Of a stretch of 64,000 bases of DNA, positions 24,131-36,200 are shown piece by piece. A program made the position numbers and the translations under genes. The DNA lies in NCBI GenBank assembly GCA_948146395.1, contig OX411543.1, positions 71,414,948 to 71,478,947 of the forward strand. Direction: 5' to 3'. Below the pieces are notes generated by a model, which was not told the DNA's origin, made no database searches, and saw only the letters and a program-made list of their open reading frames with translations. This stretch comes from Fragum whitleyi. Taxonomy: Eukaryota > Mollusca > Bivalvia > Cardiida > Cardiidae. The number at the start of each line of letters is the position of its first letter. Position 1 is the first letter of the stretch.

Positions 24131-25436
24131 TTAAGGTAACTGTGGACAGATAACATAGTCAAATTTTCGACTTTCATAAAATCTCACAAAAATTGCTGAG
24201 ATTTTTATATGAAATGCGGGCATTAGCTAACACGCAATGAAAAGGGTCCGAAGCTTAATCAGTTGACGTCGTGACGTCATTAAGGGGCCAACCCCTTTTC
24301 GACCCGCCAAAATCAGTATTTGTAGATATTTTTCTAAAGAAATCGGCCGATTTTTACGTAAAAAGTGTCATTTTGAAAGTCCAAGGACGCCTGAGCAAGC
24401 CGTTTACTTTCTCTGCATATTCAAATAGAAAAACAGGCCCGAAACGCTATCTATTTCGCGAATTTTTAGATATGACGTTCCTTTTTTCATCTCAATTTTT
24501 TGTAAATAAATAGAAATTTCTCAAAATTTTGTCCGGTGACCTTTGCTGATTATTTTTTATTTTGAAGCTTAAAGAATATGCTTTGCTTTAATCACACAAA
24601 ATTCATATGTCTTCGGGTTAGATTTTTTATTAAATTCTAATTTGTGAAATTGTTGCAACATTTTTTCGTCGAATTCGACGTCGCACCAAAAACCATCGGT
24701 TCTGTGCTTATTTGGAGCCAATCTCCATGCAATAAAGTATTCTAAAATATTTGAAATTAAGATTTATTGTAAAATATAGGCTTCAGAAGTATTGAATCTG
24801 AATGTGATTTTAAGAAATACAAAAATTCACTTAATTTTTTCATCCTTTTAAAAAGAAAGCTTTTGTGAACATTTGACGCGACGTTGAAATATCCTTTGAT
24901 TTGCGATATCTTTGCGGAATCGAATTTTACAAAAAATCTAACCGGAAGACACATAGTTTTTATTTCAAATATATTCAACGGAATGGTTTGGCAGCAACAT
25001 ATCTAAATTTCAGGATAGGTCACCGGACAAATTTTCGAGTAAAAAGGCAAAATTTTCAGTAACTGTACTCGAAAACAGCAACGCAGAAAGCATTTACATT
25101 TAATACGTTACACTTAATTGTTTTTTTTCTTATGCTTACATCTTCATATCAACCAAAACAAAACATCAGGCGTCTTTGTACGAAGCAAATGGCGTTTTCG
25201 GGATGAAAATCGGTTCATTATTTCCGAAAAAATGGACAATTACTGAATTTAGTCCCTAAAAAGGGGCCGGCCCCTTGATGACGTCATTACGTCAACTATA
25301 CGTTATGAAATCCCTTTTTATGACAGAATTATTAAAGCGGGTACTTCAAAGTTCAGTTTTATCGCATATGGCATGATTGCAGACAATTTAAAATTTGGAC
25401 CTAAAATGGCCTTCTATGTGTCCGCAGTTACCTTAA
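24131..25436. mobile_element. Foldback element with TTAA target duplication
   Basis: TTAA at 24131-24134 and 25433-25436 flank a 1298-bp element. Its ends are GGTAACTGTGGACAGATA and, in complement on the right, GGTAACTGCGGACACATAG. Inverted similarity recurs inward: TGACGTCATTAAGGGGCC (24272) faces GGCCCCTTGATGACGTCA (25269), TTTTGTCCGGTGACC (~24528) faces GGTCACCGGACAAA (~25017), and CTTCGGGTTAGATTTTTTA (~24611) faces AAAAATCTAACCGGAAG (~24932). Much of the element could thus form one hairpin centred near 24780. TTAA duplication is typical of piggyBac and Kolobok. No transposase; non-autonomous. Confidence 0.8.
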
Positions 25437-26840
25437 TGGGATTGACGGTATGACGGACAATGCCAAATTAATATTCCTCGCATAAAGGGGGATATGAACG
25501 ATGCTTTGTGTTTGAAGCTGCCCATCTCAAATTGTGGGGAGACCCGATCAGAATGTTGGGATGTATAGGCTGATCCGAGTCTTAGTTTGGCCCATTTTGA
25601 AACTTGTTGGAAATAGCATTCACCAGTTTGCATATGTTTTATTGTCTGCATTTTAGAATTGTCTTTATACTGGCGATATTCGCAATTCTGGAATATTTCA
25701 TTAACGTTCCAACGATTACCGTAGGAATAATTTTGTGACAGATCTAATGGTTTAAAAAAAAGTTTTCCTTTAATAAAAGATGAGAAATTGAAGTTCCCTG
25801 ATAGACTTACTTTCTATGAATTATTAAAATATGTTAACCGATGAAGCATGAATCAAGAAAATCGAAAGTTATTATTAGTCTACACATGACGTGTTGCTTT
25901 CTTAATTAAAGGCCACAGTATAGTATCCCAGTAGAGTTTATTTTAGTTCTCATGTACAGTCCATCTTGCTCAAGCGAGAACGTCTATTAAGCGACCATTT
26001 TATTTAGTGACCGTTTTCAAAACTCCCGTCTTCAAATCAAAATATTTTTAAAAAGATAAATTGGTCTAAAGATTATTGAATGAATCCTTTGGGTTTTTTT
26101 TTTCTTTTTTAATCCAGCACTGTCTCAATGAGATAATTGTAAAATGTTGAACAAAACAGGATTGTTTCGAAATTCGCAATAACATAACATATTTCCAATC
26201 AAATTTATATTTCTAATTTGTAAACAAAACGTGCACAAAGCGACCATTTTCTTTGACGACCGCTTTTTGGTGTTCCCGTATATGATAGCTAAATACATGC
26301 TTAACCGTATTCTAATCCAAGCCATTGATTTGATATCAAATTGGATCATCAATTATCTGTTTTTCATGAACTTGCAACGAACATTAGCTTGTAAACGGAT
26401 GCCTATCGTTCGACATGTATTTGTCGGATATTGAATATACTGAACCACAAAAGAAACGATAAACTTGAACTATTGGTTTTATAGAATTTCTTTGGCGAAT
26501 ACGAGTGATTATTTGAATATCCAATGTGCAGTCTTGTTAAAAATTGATTAGCTTTACTTGAGATCATGCGTTTGTCAGTATCGTGGTGCAACGATTTCCC
26601 CCCCAAAATGTTATGAAGGAAACTGCTTTTTTTTCACTCTACAGTTATAAATTGTTTGCGGTATTGCCTTCTATTTTAATGAGCTGTGGTACTTTGTACA
26701 TACGATTGGCCCACACTAAGTTTGTTTTTTTTTTTTTTTTTTTTTTTGTAAATCAGCAAATTTCCACTTCTAGCTAAATCAAATTGCCACATCTAAGATC
26801 ATACTAAGAAACCTTTGGCGACGTGTAAAAGTGCCTTGAA
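25437..26840. other. Intergenic; one diverged hairpin repeat
   Basis: At about 25500-25640 a diverged relative of the TGAGCCTG MITE (GATCAGAATG...CTGATCCGAGTC, AACTTGTTGGAAATAGCATT) can be seen. The rest is AT-rich and unrecognised. Confidence 0.4.
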
Positions 26841-27977
26841 TCACGATGAAAATATATTTCCGAATTTACCTGTGATTTCAAATTGATCCTTCCCATTTCC
26901 AAAAGGATAATCCGTGTGACCTGACAAAAAAAATGACAAAATTTCACGTAGAGTGGGCTACACACGATATATCTATATTAAAAACAAAAAAAAAATGCCA
27001 TTAAGCCATCTTTTCCATGATATGGAATGGACCCTTCTAATTTTCAAAAGGGTTCATCCTTGTAACCCGACAGACAAGTTGACAAAGTCTTATGTGATTT
27101 TGCAAGGATCCTTCCAATAGACTTCATGTTCGTAACGTTACAAACATTTTGAACAAGTTTCGTGAAGATTTGGCCATATTTTTGGCATCTATAGTGTAAA
27201 CTAGAAAGTTATTATTCAGGCCCCTTATTCCATAATATGACATGGATCCTTCCCATTTTCTATAGACTTTATGCTTGTGTCCTGACAAACATTTTGACCT
27301 ATGTTCAATATGATTGGGTCATATTTGTGGGCTCTAGACTGTAAAACAAGAAAATTGTCATAAATTCCCATTTTCCCATGATATGACATGGATCCTTCCC
27401 ATATTCAATAGTTTTCAACTAGTATGTGTCCAGATAAGCATTTTGACGAAGTTTCAAGACGACTGGGTTATATTTGTGGCCTCACTATGGTCCGTTTTTT
27501 CGTGATATGGCATGGATCCTTCCGATTTTCTTTAGGCTTCATCCTTGTGACTTGACAAACATTCTGACTAAGTTTCATGAAGATTGAGCCATATTTGTGG
27601 CCTCTAGAATGTAAAAAATAAAATTGACATAAAGGTCCCTTTTCCTTCCAATTTTCAAAACGGTTCATTCTTGTTACCTGGCCATTATTCTAAACATGTT
27701 TCATGATAAATGACACCATGTGTGAAGCCTCTAGAGTGGCAATAAGAAAATTGTCATAAAGGTCCCTTTGTCCATGATATAGCATATGTTCTTCCCTTTT
27801 TCAATAGGGTTCATCCTTGTGACCTGACCAACATTCTGAATAAGTTTCATGAAAATTGGACCATACTTGCTGCCCTATAGCCTTAAATCTTATTTTTCAA
27901 CGTCGGACAACACACACGGCACACGACGGACATCACAAAAGCTCATCTTGAACACGTTGTGCTCAGGTGAGCTAAAA
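26840..27977 (+). repeat. Pearl/Helitron-like tandem repeat element
   Basis: At least seven degenerate units of ~120-145 bp, with CATGGATCCTTCC, TTCATCCTTGTGACCTGACA, AAGTTTCATGAAGATTGG and TTGTGGCCTCTAGA in each. They are followed by CACACGACGGACATCACAAA and the terminal hairpin GAGCACGTTGTGCTC-like, ending AGGTGAGCTAAAA. Tandem core, short tetranucleotide-like tract and 3' hairpin near a CTAA end match the pearl/Helitron-derived elements known in bivalves. No Rep/Hel coding. A single unit recurs at 30377-30500 and a reversed array at 59497-60333. Confidence 0.7.
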
Positions 27978-28389
27978 ACGACACCATTATAAAAGCGACC
28001 ACAAGGGTACTCGGTATGAGCAGAGTCACCTTTGCTGTTGTTATGTATATATAAAATAATTCAACAAGTGTGTCTTCAGAATTTTAAGAAATTGAAAAAA
28101 ATCCCACACCCTCCGTCAAAAAAATATATATTGGATGGCCAGATAGAAAAATATATATCATTTTTTTTTGTATATTTTTTTTCAAACAATCTCTTAATCG
28201 GTTTGAACTTGTGGTCTCTTGGTTCAGAAGCGGATGTCTTAACATCAACAAGTATGATTCAGTAACATTTGAATTTGAATGCAAATGTGTGGAAATCGTC
28301 AATTTCCGTGATTTTCGATTACACTCACAAGTAAACAGAGTCCCAGGCGAAATAATGCGATGATTACTTTTCTTTATACATATAATAAC

Positions 28390-28825
28390 GTCTAGAATTG
28401 ACATTCATCTCAATCAAAACCATTCTAAATAGCTCACTCAGCGCTCCATTCATTCATTCCAAAGACTCACACACAAACCAATCAAAAAGGCTCTAAAATC
28501 ACTAAAAAAAAAGAAAAGGTCAACATTCAAACTGTTGAACTTGAATATAGCCAGAACAAATCGCGATTTCACTGATATAATTGAAATTATAAGCGTCTAA
28601 TTGGTTCTTAAAGAAATAGAAAACTATTTATAGAACTCGTATGCATATTTTATTAAAAGGAGGTAATAAATACCAATAATTCTGTTCATCCTGAAAAAAA
28701 ATAGCGACATTGGATTACCTCCCTTTAATTTCATTCAAAACTCACTCATCACACTCATTCAATTATATTCCAAAATGATTCCCAAATCATTCACCTAGTC
28801 AATTTCACGATGTTTTGATCTGTAT
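28390..28825 (+). repeat. Dispersed repeat (CTCACTCATTCATTCC family), copy 2
   Basis: Same ordered blocks as 22600-23080, ending TCAATTTCACGATGTT only ~25 bp before the splice acceptor of the gelsolin-like exon at 28848, so it forms the end of that intron. Confidence 0.65.
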
Positions 28826-28847
28826 CATTTTTTTATGTGTTTTACAG

Positions 28848-28928
28848 GTCTGATCAAACCTAAGCAATACGACTGGAAGGACTCGAACCTAGCACTGTTC
28901 GGTAGCGATACAGAAAGGGATGTTAAAA
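28848..28928 (+). CDS. Gelsolin-like gene, first visible coding exon
   Basis: Acceptor TTTTACAG, donor AAAA|GTAAGA. Starts with two bases of a split codon (the upstream exon must end in one base, as in ATG-GCN-G). Encodes [18 protein letters not shown] and the start of the basic linker before repeat 1. Confidence 0.9.
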
Positions 28929-30187
28929 GTAAGACATAGACATATTGTTGTTTGAAATTAAGAGACGAAGTGCTAAACACAGAGGCTGCTTCTTCTTAGT
29001 AGTCTATTTTCAGAACTTATATATTGTTTCCTTCATATTTAGAATATATTGTAACATTTATTTATGAATTCTGTCTTGACCATACTTCATGTAATTATAT
29101 ATTGTAAATGGTCAAAGGCAACTTGCCGATTTACCAATAAAGTTTAGTTAGTTACAGTGGTCTCGCGTTATCTCGAGAGGGCGAAAACTCGAATTCATGC
29201 GAAAGCTCGAGCTCGCCTTCCGGTCCCGACGCGTTTTTCCCTTTTTTCTTGTTGGTTATTACTAGTTAGTTAGTTGTTTTGTTTTCAGTAAAGAGATTCT
29301 ATGTGAAAAAAAAAAAACGTTTAATGTCATTACTGATTCAATTGACAACAGTCAGTACAATTTATGTTTTGTTTTCTTTTATCAAGATTAATTTTTAAAT
29401 ACTTCAGGAAAAATAAGTAACACCTTTTTAAAACTACACTGAGTATGTATCAAGTTTTACCTTGTATTTATTTATTTTCCTCATTTCTTTCAGAAAAATC
29501 TGCAATAACGGAAACAGCGTGGAAAAATGCTGGGTTGAAACCGGGGCTACAGATCTGGAGAATCGTGGTATGAATAAGTCAGGTTGTTGAATTGACAATT
29601 GAACCTGTGTGTGACATTTCCAGCAATTTGAAATGTGCGTAAGGTGCAAACATTGAGTAGCGTAAAGAGTCAGATAGTGTAATAACAAAGTAACCTGATG
29701 GTATATACATATACTTTAAGACCTTATCTAGCTACTAAATGCATAGTGAAGACTCTGGTCAGACTGTGCGGATGCACAGGCTGATCAGAGTTTTTGCTTT
29801 GCACATATTTGGAATTGTTGGAAATCTCATGCTCAGGCTCAATTATGAATTTGATTGAAGAGGGCAATGATACTCCTACTTAGGAACATCGTGAAATTGA
29901 CAAGGCGAATAATTTCTGAATGAAATTCTGTAAATGTTGTAAGTGAGTTGTGAATGGAAGTAAAGGTAGGTAATACAATATCGCTAATTTCATTCACTAT
30001 GAACCAAATTAACGATAATTATTACCTCCCATTATTAATATACATACAAGCAAGACTGTGAGACGATGAGTTCCTCAGGCTTTTTTAAAAAAAGGAGGAA
30101 GAACCTCAGTTAGACAGGACATGCTCCGAATATCTATGCCAAACGCACGGCACTAATTTCAGCGGGATTCTCTCTCTCTCTCCTCCT

Positions 30188-30218
<31 letters not shown>

Positions 30219-33200
30219 CTTTCCCCACCCCCCCTCTCTCTCTCTCTCTCTCTCTCGCTCTCTCTAATTAATCGTGCGCCCGAGAAGGACCCTGGGCTAG
30301 CTGTGCACGCTGATAAAGTTCGATACGTTGCGTCGATATGAGGCTATATTCTGAATCTAGAATTCCCATTCTACTTTCCAATGATATGGCATGGTTCCTT
30401 ACAATTTTATATACGTTTCATCCTTGTGACGTAACAAATTCTGACCAAGTTTCGTGAAGATTTGGCCATATTTGTGGCCTCTAGAACGAAAAAAATATCA
30501 TTGAGAAATTTTACATTTCTCCACAACTAATTGTTAAAGGTCGACCTTTGTCAGACTATATTTTTTTTTAAATATTTATTATTCGGGGTTCCCAGATGGT
30601 CATAAGACTAATTTTTTTCATCCCACGACTCTATATTATGTAACATTGGGTTCGCTCCTACATATTCGATTGCATCAACAAGGTTCCTCGATAGCTTCAT
30701 TGAAAAGTTGCTTTGTAAAAAATACCATAATATGAAAATAACATCTCTTTTTCTATAACTTAGGTTAAATGTATATATCGATGCCGTTTTATAACTTCAG
30801 AATTTTAAAGTCACCCGCTGGCTCCCCGAGGATTATGGAAAGTTTTATGAAGGAGATTCATACATTATTCTACACGTAAGTTGGCTGTAAAGTTTTCAAT
30901 TTCGAAAGTCATATCTTAGAGTAAACTTACTATTCAAAGTGATTCTTTTTATCTTATTTTTAAGCACCATTCAATTACTAATTCTTGCCAATTTTACCCA
31001 ATCCTATTATTATAAAATACTTCTAAGCCAGAGGAATAAACATTGTTTTACACATTATTTTTCGTTTGTAAACCCGTATTAACTCTTTTTCTTTAGACAT
31101 ACAAAGATGAGGAGTCAGACCTTCTGCTGTATGACGTCCACTTTTGGATTGGAAAATACAGCACAGCGGTAATGTAGGCTTTTTAAGACATATTTATGTC
31201 AGAATTTTTCATTTTCTAAAGACCCCTTTCACAAGAACTATAACGAGGATTCAGCACATATATATACAATATATATATGTTGTGCCCGTTCTTGGGACTA
31301 TGCTCATTCTAAAGAACGGAATGAGCGCTAAATCTTGAGATTGAGCAAATAGATTTATTACCTCCGATAACTATTGAAATACGCAATTATAACTGCTTTT
31401 ATTATAGTCATGCGCTGGACCCTCGATATGAAATTATTACGTTGTATCATCATTTTTGCTATGTTCAACGGTCTAACGTAATGTAGGTCGGTTAAATAGA
31501 CCTCTGTTGTTGAGTTGAATGAAAATCTGATAAGACACTTCGGAATTGCACCAGTTATCATTGGAATATATTACTGACGATATCGAGTGTAATTAATACT
31601 AAAATCGATGTTAAGTCGTTTATTTTTTCAATATAAAGAATTTTAAGTCAATATCAGGTAAAACAAAAAAAGTGAACAATATCTTAATGTAAATTTTTTA
31701 AAATCGGCCAGATCAGCCTGTGGATGTCAATATCCTTTAAATTGCTTATTGATTTCTTTATAATAATGATGGTGGTAGTAATTACAATAAATTCTTTGTT
31801 TTTAGTTGAGTCCATTGCTTAACGAATTGTCTTACACTTATTAGAATAATGACGAAAAGTGACATTCGAACCGATTTCGAAAAGATAAATTGTACTGCTT
31901 TAATATTCAAGGATGAGTATGGAACAGCGGCCTACAAGACAGTAGAACTTGATACATATCTAGACGATAAGCCTGTCCAACACAGAGAAGTTCAGGGGCA
32001 CGAGTCTAAACTCTTCAAATCGTATTTCGATGCCATCACGTAAGTTCTGTCCGATTACCGCACATAAATGATACGTGATACGCGTGTATTTCAAATATAC
32101 GCACATCTCATTTTATTTATGCGTGATGGTATTTCAATGTTTCTGTGGTTTTATAAATGAGAAGAAAAAAATTGTGGTAAATGAAAAAAATTAGATCAAT
32201 TCGTTCAACGACATTGATGATGCCATCGACGTTACAATCTGTACGCAAATACGCGTTAACGTACATATCCAGGAACGTCAAAAAGATGTGAGAGGCCGAT
32301 TCCGCGATATCACTGCCAATGCCCTAATGTGCTAATGAAGATCTGCCCTGCGTTCAGGATGACACAACAAAGCTAACTGCTTGCAAATTATACCCCGCTT
32401 TGCACACAATTGCACGTGCAAAGCGCGGTATAATTTGCAAATAATTCTCACCATTTTGTCATCCCGAACACAAGGCTGTTCCGTCTGTATATAAATAGGG
32501 CTACGTAATAGCAGCGGTGTCACACTCCCTTCCTCGCTTCTCCAGTCGGCGATTTTTACCATGAGTATCTCTCTCATTGCAATTTAGATTCGGCAAACTA
32601 TGCTCCTGGATGCGGATTTTACGAAAACAGTCCTCTTAAATCACATTAGTCAAGGTATGCATCACAAAATCATCGAAGCAAAACGAATTTGTTAATTTTA
32701 CCTTTTATACCGACGAAACACTCCGATTCAAATATTACCTGAAAATATTGAGCCACCAATGATTTTGTGTGCATGTTCCTTTTATCAAAGGCTACTGAGA
32801 GGTGGGGCGGATAGCGGTTTCAGAAAAGTAGAGCCAACAAAGTACATTCCAAGGTTACTACATTTCCATGGTAACAGTACCCATGTTGAAGTCACAGAGG
32901 TATTTTAAAAAACGTTTTGTTTTCGTGCTTAAAATAGTTACAAGACAATTGTTCATGTTTTTAAAAACAGAGGCACAGATAAGAGGAGGAAAACCAAGTC
33001 TACAGCCTATATTTCTCAACAAAACCCTATGTTGTGGGTACTCATTCGAATCGTCTCGACGAGACGTTTCCAATGCCTACCAACAACATAGCTATTATTG
33101 AAGAAATACATTGATTTAAAATACCCTCTCTATATTTAGCTCTGTCAAAGGAAGTCAATTACTGGTATTTAACTAGATCTATGCAATGTTATCAAGTTTT

Positions 33201-36200
33201 AGAAGTATGCAAGAGCTAAAAGAAAAAAAAAAATATAAAAAATGGTGCTTTGTTCTGAATATTTATATTCTATGTAGTTTCTTGTCGTTATGGAAGAAAT
33301 CACTAAAACTTATGTTCTTCATCTAATTCCATGCAAACATTTTAGAGCTCGAGAAAACATTGCGACAACTTATTTTTGCTTTTTACATATCAAACCAGTA
33401 TGCCAACTCCAGGGGTCAGCGCAACACTATTGTAAGTGCCTATAAATATATAAGCACTTACAAAAGTGTTGCACTGACTCATCGATCTGCTGTTTTTATG
33501 TAAGCTCATTTATATATATAATACGTACTTAGTGTATTATATGAAAAAAAATATCTAACGAGGTTGGGAGAATTGAAAATTGTCGAGGCTCTGCCGAGAC
33601 AATTATCAATTCTCACAACCGAGTTTGATATTTTTTTCATATAATACACTTAGTACGTATTATATTTATCTTATAACCTATATTTGTCTTGTTTTCGTCG
33701 GCGTTTCTAACTGAAATGCAAGTTTCTAAAAATAACCACATTATATCATGTTCTAAAAATAACTATGTGATATCATAAAAAATATCATACGGGATGTTAT
33801 CATACGGATATTTGTATAGTTATAAGATAAATTGTAGTTTACAGTTTTCCTTTGTTGTCGTATTTAACTTCTTTAATTTTTACCAATCATTAATCAAGCT
33901 TAAGATTAAGCTTCGTCTCGGATTTCAGATACCCCGCTGTCGAGAGCTGTTGGATTCCGGCGATGTCTACATACTGGATATGGGTCTCAAACTGTATCAG
34001 TGGAATGGAAGGAACAGTAATAAAGATGAACGTTTTGGGGTAGGGATTGCAACTACCATCTTAATATTACGAACAGAGAGGCGTCATTACGGTTCTTAAA
34101 GAACAGCTGCAAAATGGCAACTATTCTTCTTGGTGTCATTTGATTGATTGATTTAATGGAGTTTTACGCCGCTCTCAAAATTTTTTCAGTTTTATCGCGG
34201 CGGCTGGAGCACCTAACAATGGATTCCTGGTATTTCTCTCACCAATACTACCATCACATCCTTTCCTATCCTCCAGCTGCTATCTCACATAGGTCTACGA
34301 TTATCAACCCATTGGTGAGAGACAAATAGTCAGAAAGAATGAGTGTCGCCGCCGGGGATCGAAATCGGGACCTCCAGATTGACAATCCGACGCGCTACCA
34401 ACTGCGCTATGACGGCGGCTTCTCTTATGATTTAGACTACAATATGGGTTTAAGTACCTGTCGTCAAATATCAACGGGTTTGAAGGTAACATCATGGTCA
34501 CAATATTTGGCACCTTATCTTAGGTTCGTAAATTGAATCGTTGATAATTTTTACATGTTCTATTTAAATTACATATATGTTATTAAAATAATGTTTACCA
34601 AGATCGTATAGCGTGAGCAACGTAAACAAATCTGTGTTGTGACATTGTATCATGCAATGAAGGCTGCATTGACCAGATATTACCAGCCTGATAACATGAA
34701 ATGATACCAGGTGGTCTGTTGTTAGAAGCAAATTGCATTTTTATGATCTTGACCTGATCTACTTTCACCTGGATTTCTTTCATTTTCAAAGTTTTATCTA
34801 TTTAAGCACCTAAAGTCATTGAATGGTAAATAAAATATGTTTGTGTATGAAATTATCAATTCTATCTGGTCTCGGCTGTGAGCAATGATAAATTGTTCCA
34901 ACCTGGACCCTATAGACACTAGCGTATTATTCTCTATATGACGGTCTAAATACTATGAATTTCATAATCAAGACTCATTCCAGGCAGCTGGTTACTTACA
35001 CAGACTAAAGGAAGAACGGGGAAAGTGTACCTCAGAAACGCTCGATGAAACTTCTTTACAATGTGTAGGTAACCACATAAAATAATGTTTGAGTGGCCAT
35101 TCACAAATAAAGACAATAGAGTGTATCAGAGAAACAAGTTTGCAAATTGTCTGAGATTGATGAGGGGATTTTGTCCGACATTCATCTAACTTATTTCCCT
35201 TTGTTGTATTTCATACTAGGACATCCAGCAGTGTAACGGTGAATCTCAGGAATGTCGGACAAAATCCCCTTAGGACAAAATCCCCTCGGTCATTTTTTGC
35301 ATAGGCGGACAAAATCCCCTCGGTGGAATTGATAGGGCGGACAAAATCCCCTCGATAGAATTACTAGGGCGGACAAAATCCCCTCGGTAGAATTTAATGG
35401 GCGGACAAAATCCCCTCAATGAAATGTCTAGGGCGGACAAAATCCCCTCGGTAGAATTATTAGGGCGGACAAAATCCCCTCAGTAGAATTATCAGAATAT
35501 AACAAAAATTAGTAAAAAAAAATCATTTGGTGTCAGAGTGTAACATACCGAAATACGAATGATATAATGCAATAAAAAATGCAATATTTTTTTCATAAAT
35601 ACAAAATATTATTTGTTAAAGATTTGTAAAAATGGATTAAAGAATAATTATGGACTGTGATTGAGTGCTTCCATAAGGATGCAACTATGGTAGAAGCAGA
35701 TAACTTGAGAGTGTCGCATGGTGTAGATTTGTGTAGGAGAGTTAAGAAAAGTACCGTAAACCACCAGAAAAAACTTAAGGCGCTATGCAGGAAATACGTA
35801 GAACAGGAACAGTCTATTGAACAATTTCTCAATTGCATTGGGTCTGCTGTTAAAATAAAATAGGTTACTGTTGAAAACATGAAAGAAAATAAAAAAAGGC
35901 TTTTTTAAAAGCTTTTCTACTTTCTTTTGTATTTTCTAATCTATTGAAGAAATAATGCTGGTGGGGAATGGTAGATCAGAAAATATGCGGGAAAGTTGAA
36001 AAACAACGCTGTGAGCTATTTTTCCCTTTTTCTGCATATTTTCAAAAGAAGAAAATGCTTCGTAAATAGTGTGAATATGTAATATATTTGTGATATTTTG
36101 GGGAAAAAATATAATATGTATGTGCGTTTTTTTAAACTTTGATTATAAATTTGTTTATTTAGATATTTAGATATACTCAATTATAGAACACGGACTCTCC

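Noticed and set aside
24271..24513. 80-codon open frame
   Set aside because: It lies within the foldback element and shows no domain.
14000..28847. ATG exon of the gelsolin-like gene
   Set aside because: No ATG-containing exon ending in phase 1 with a convincing donor and a Met-Ala-Gly-like product was found by eye; RNA data are needed.
34345..34420. tRNA genes at SINE heads (also at 39297, 40906, 62840)
   Set aside because: A and B boxes are present, but acceptor stems do not pair properly and each is fused to a repeated SINE body.
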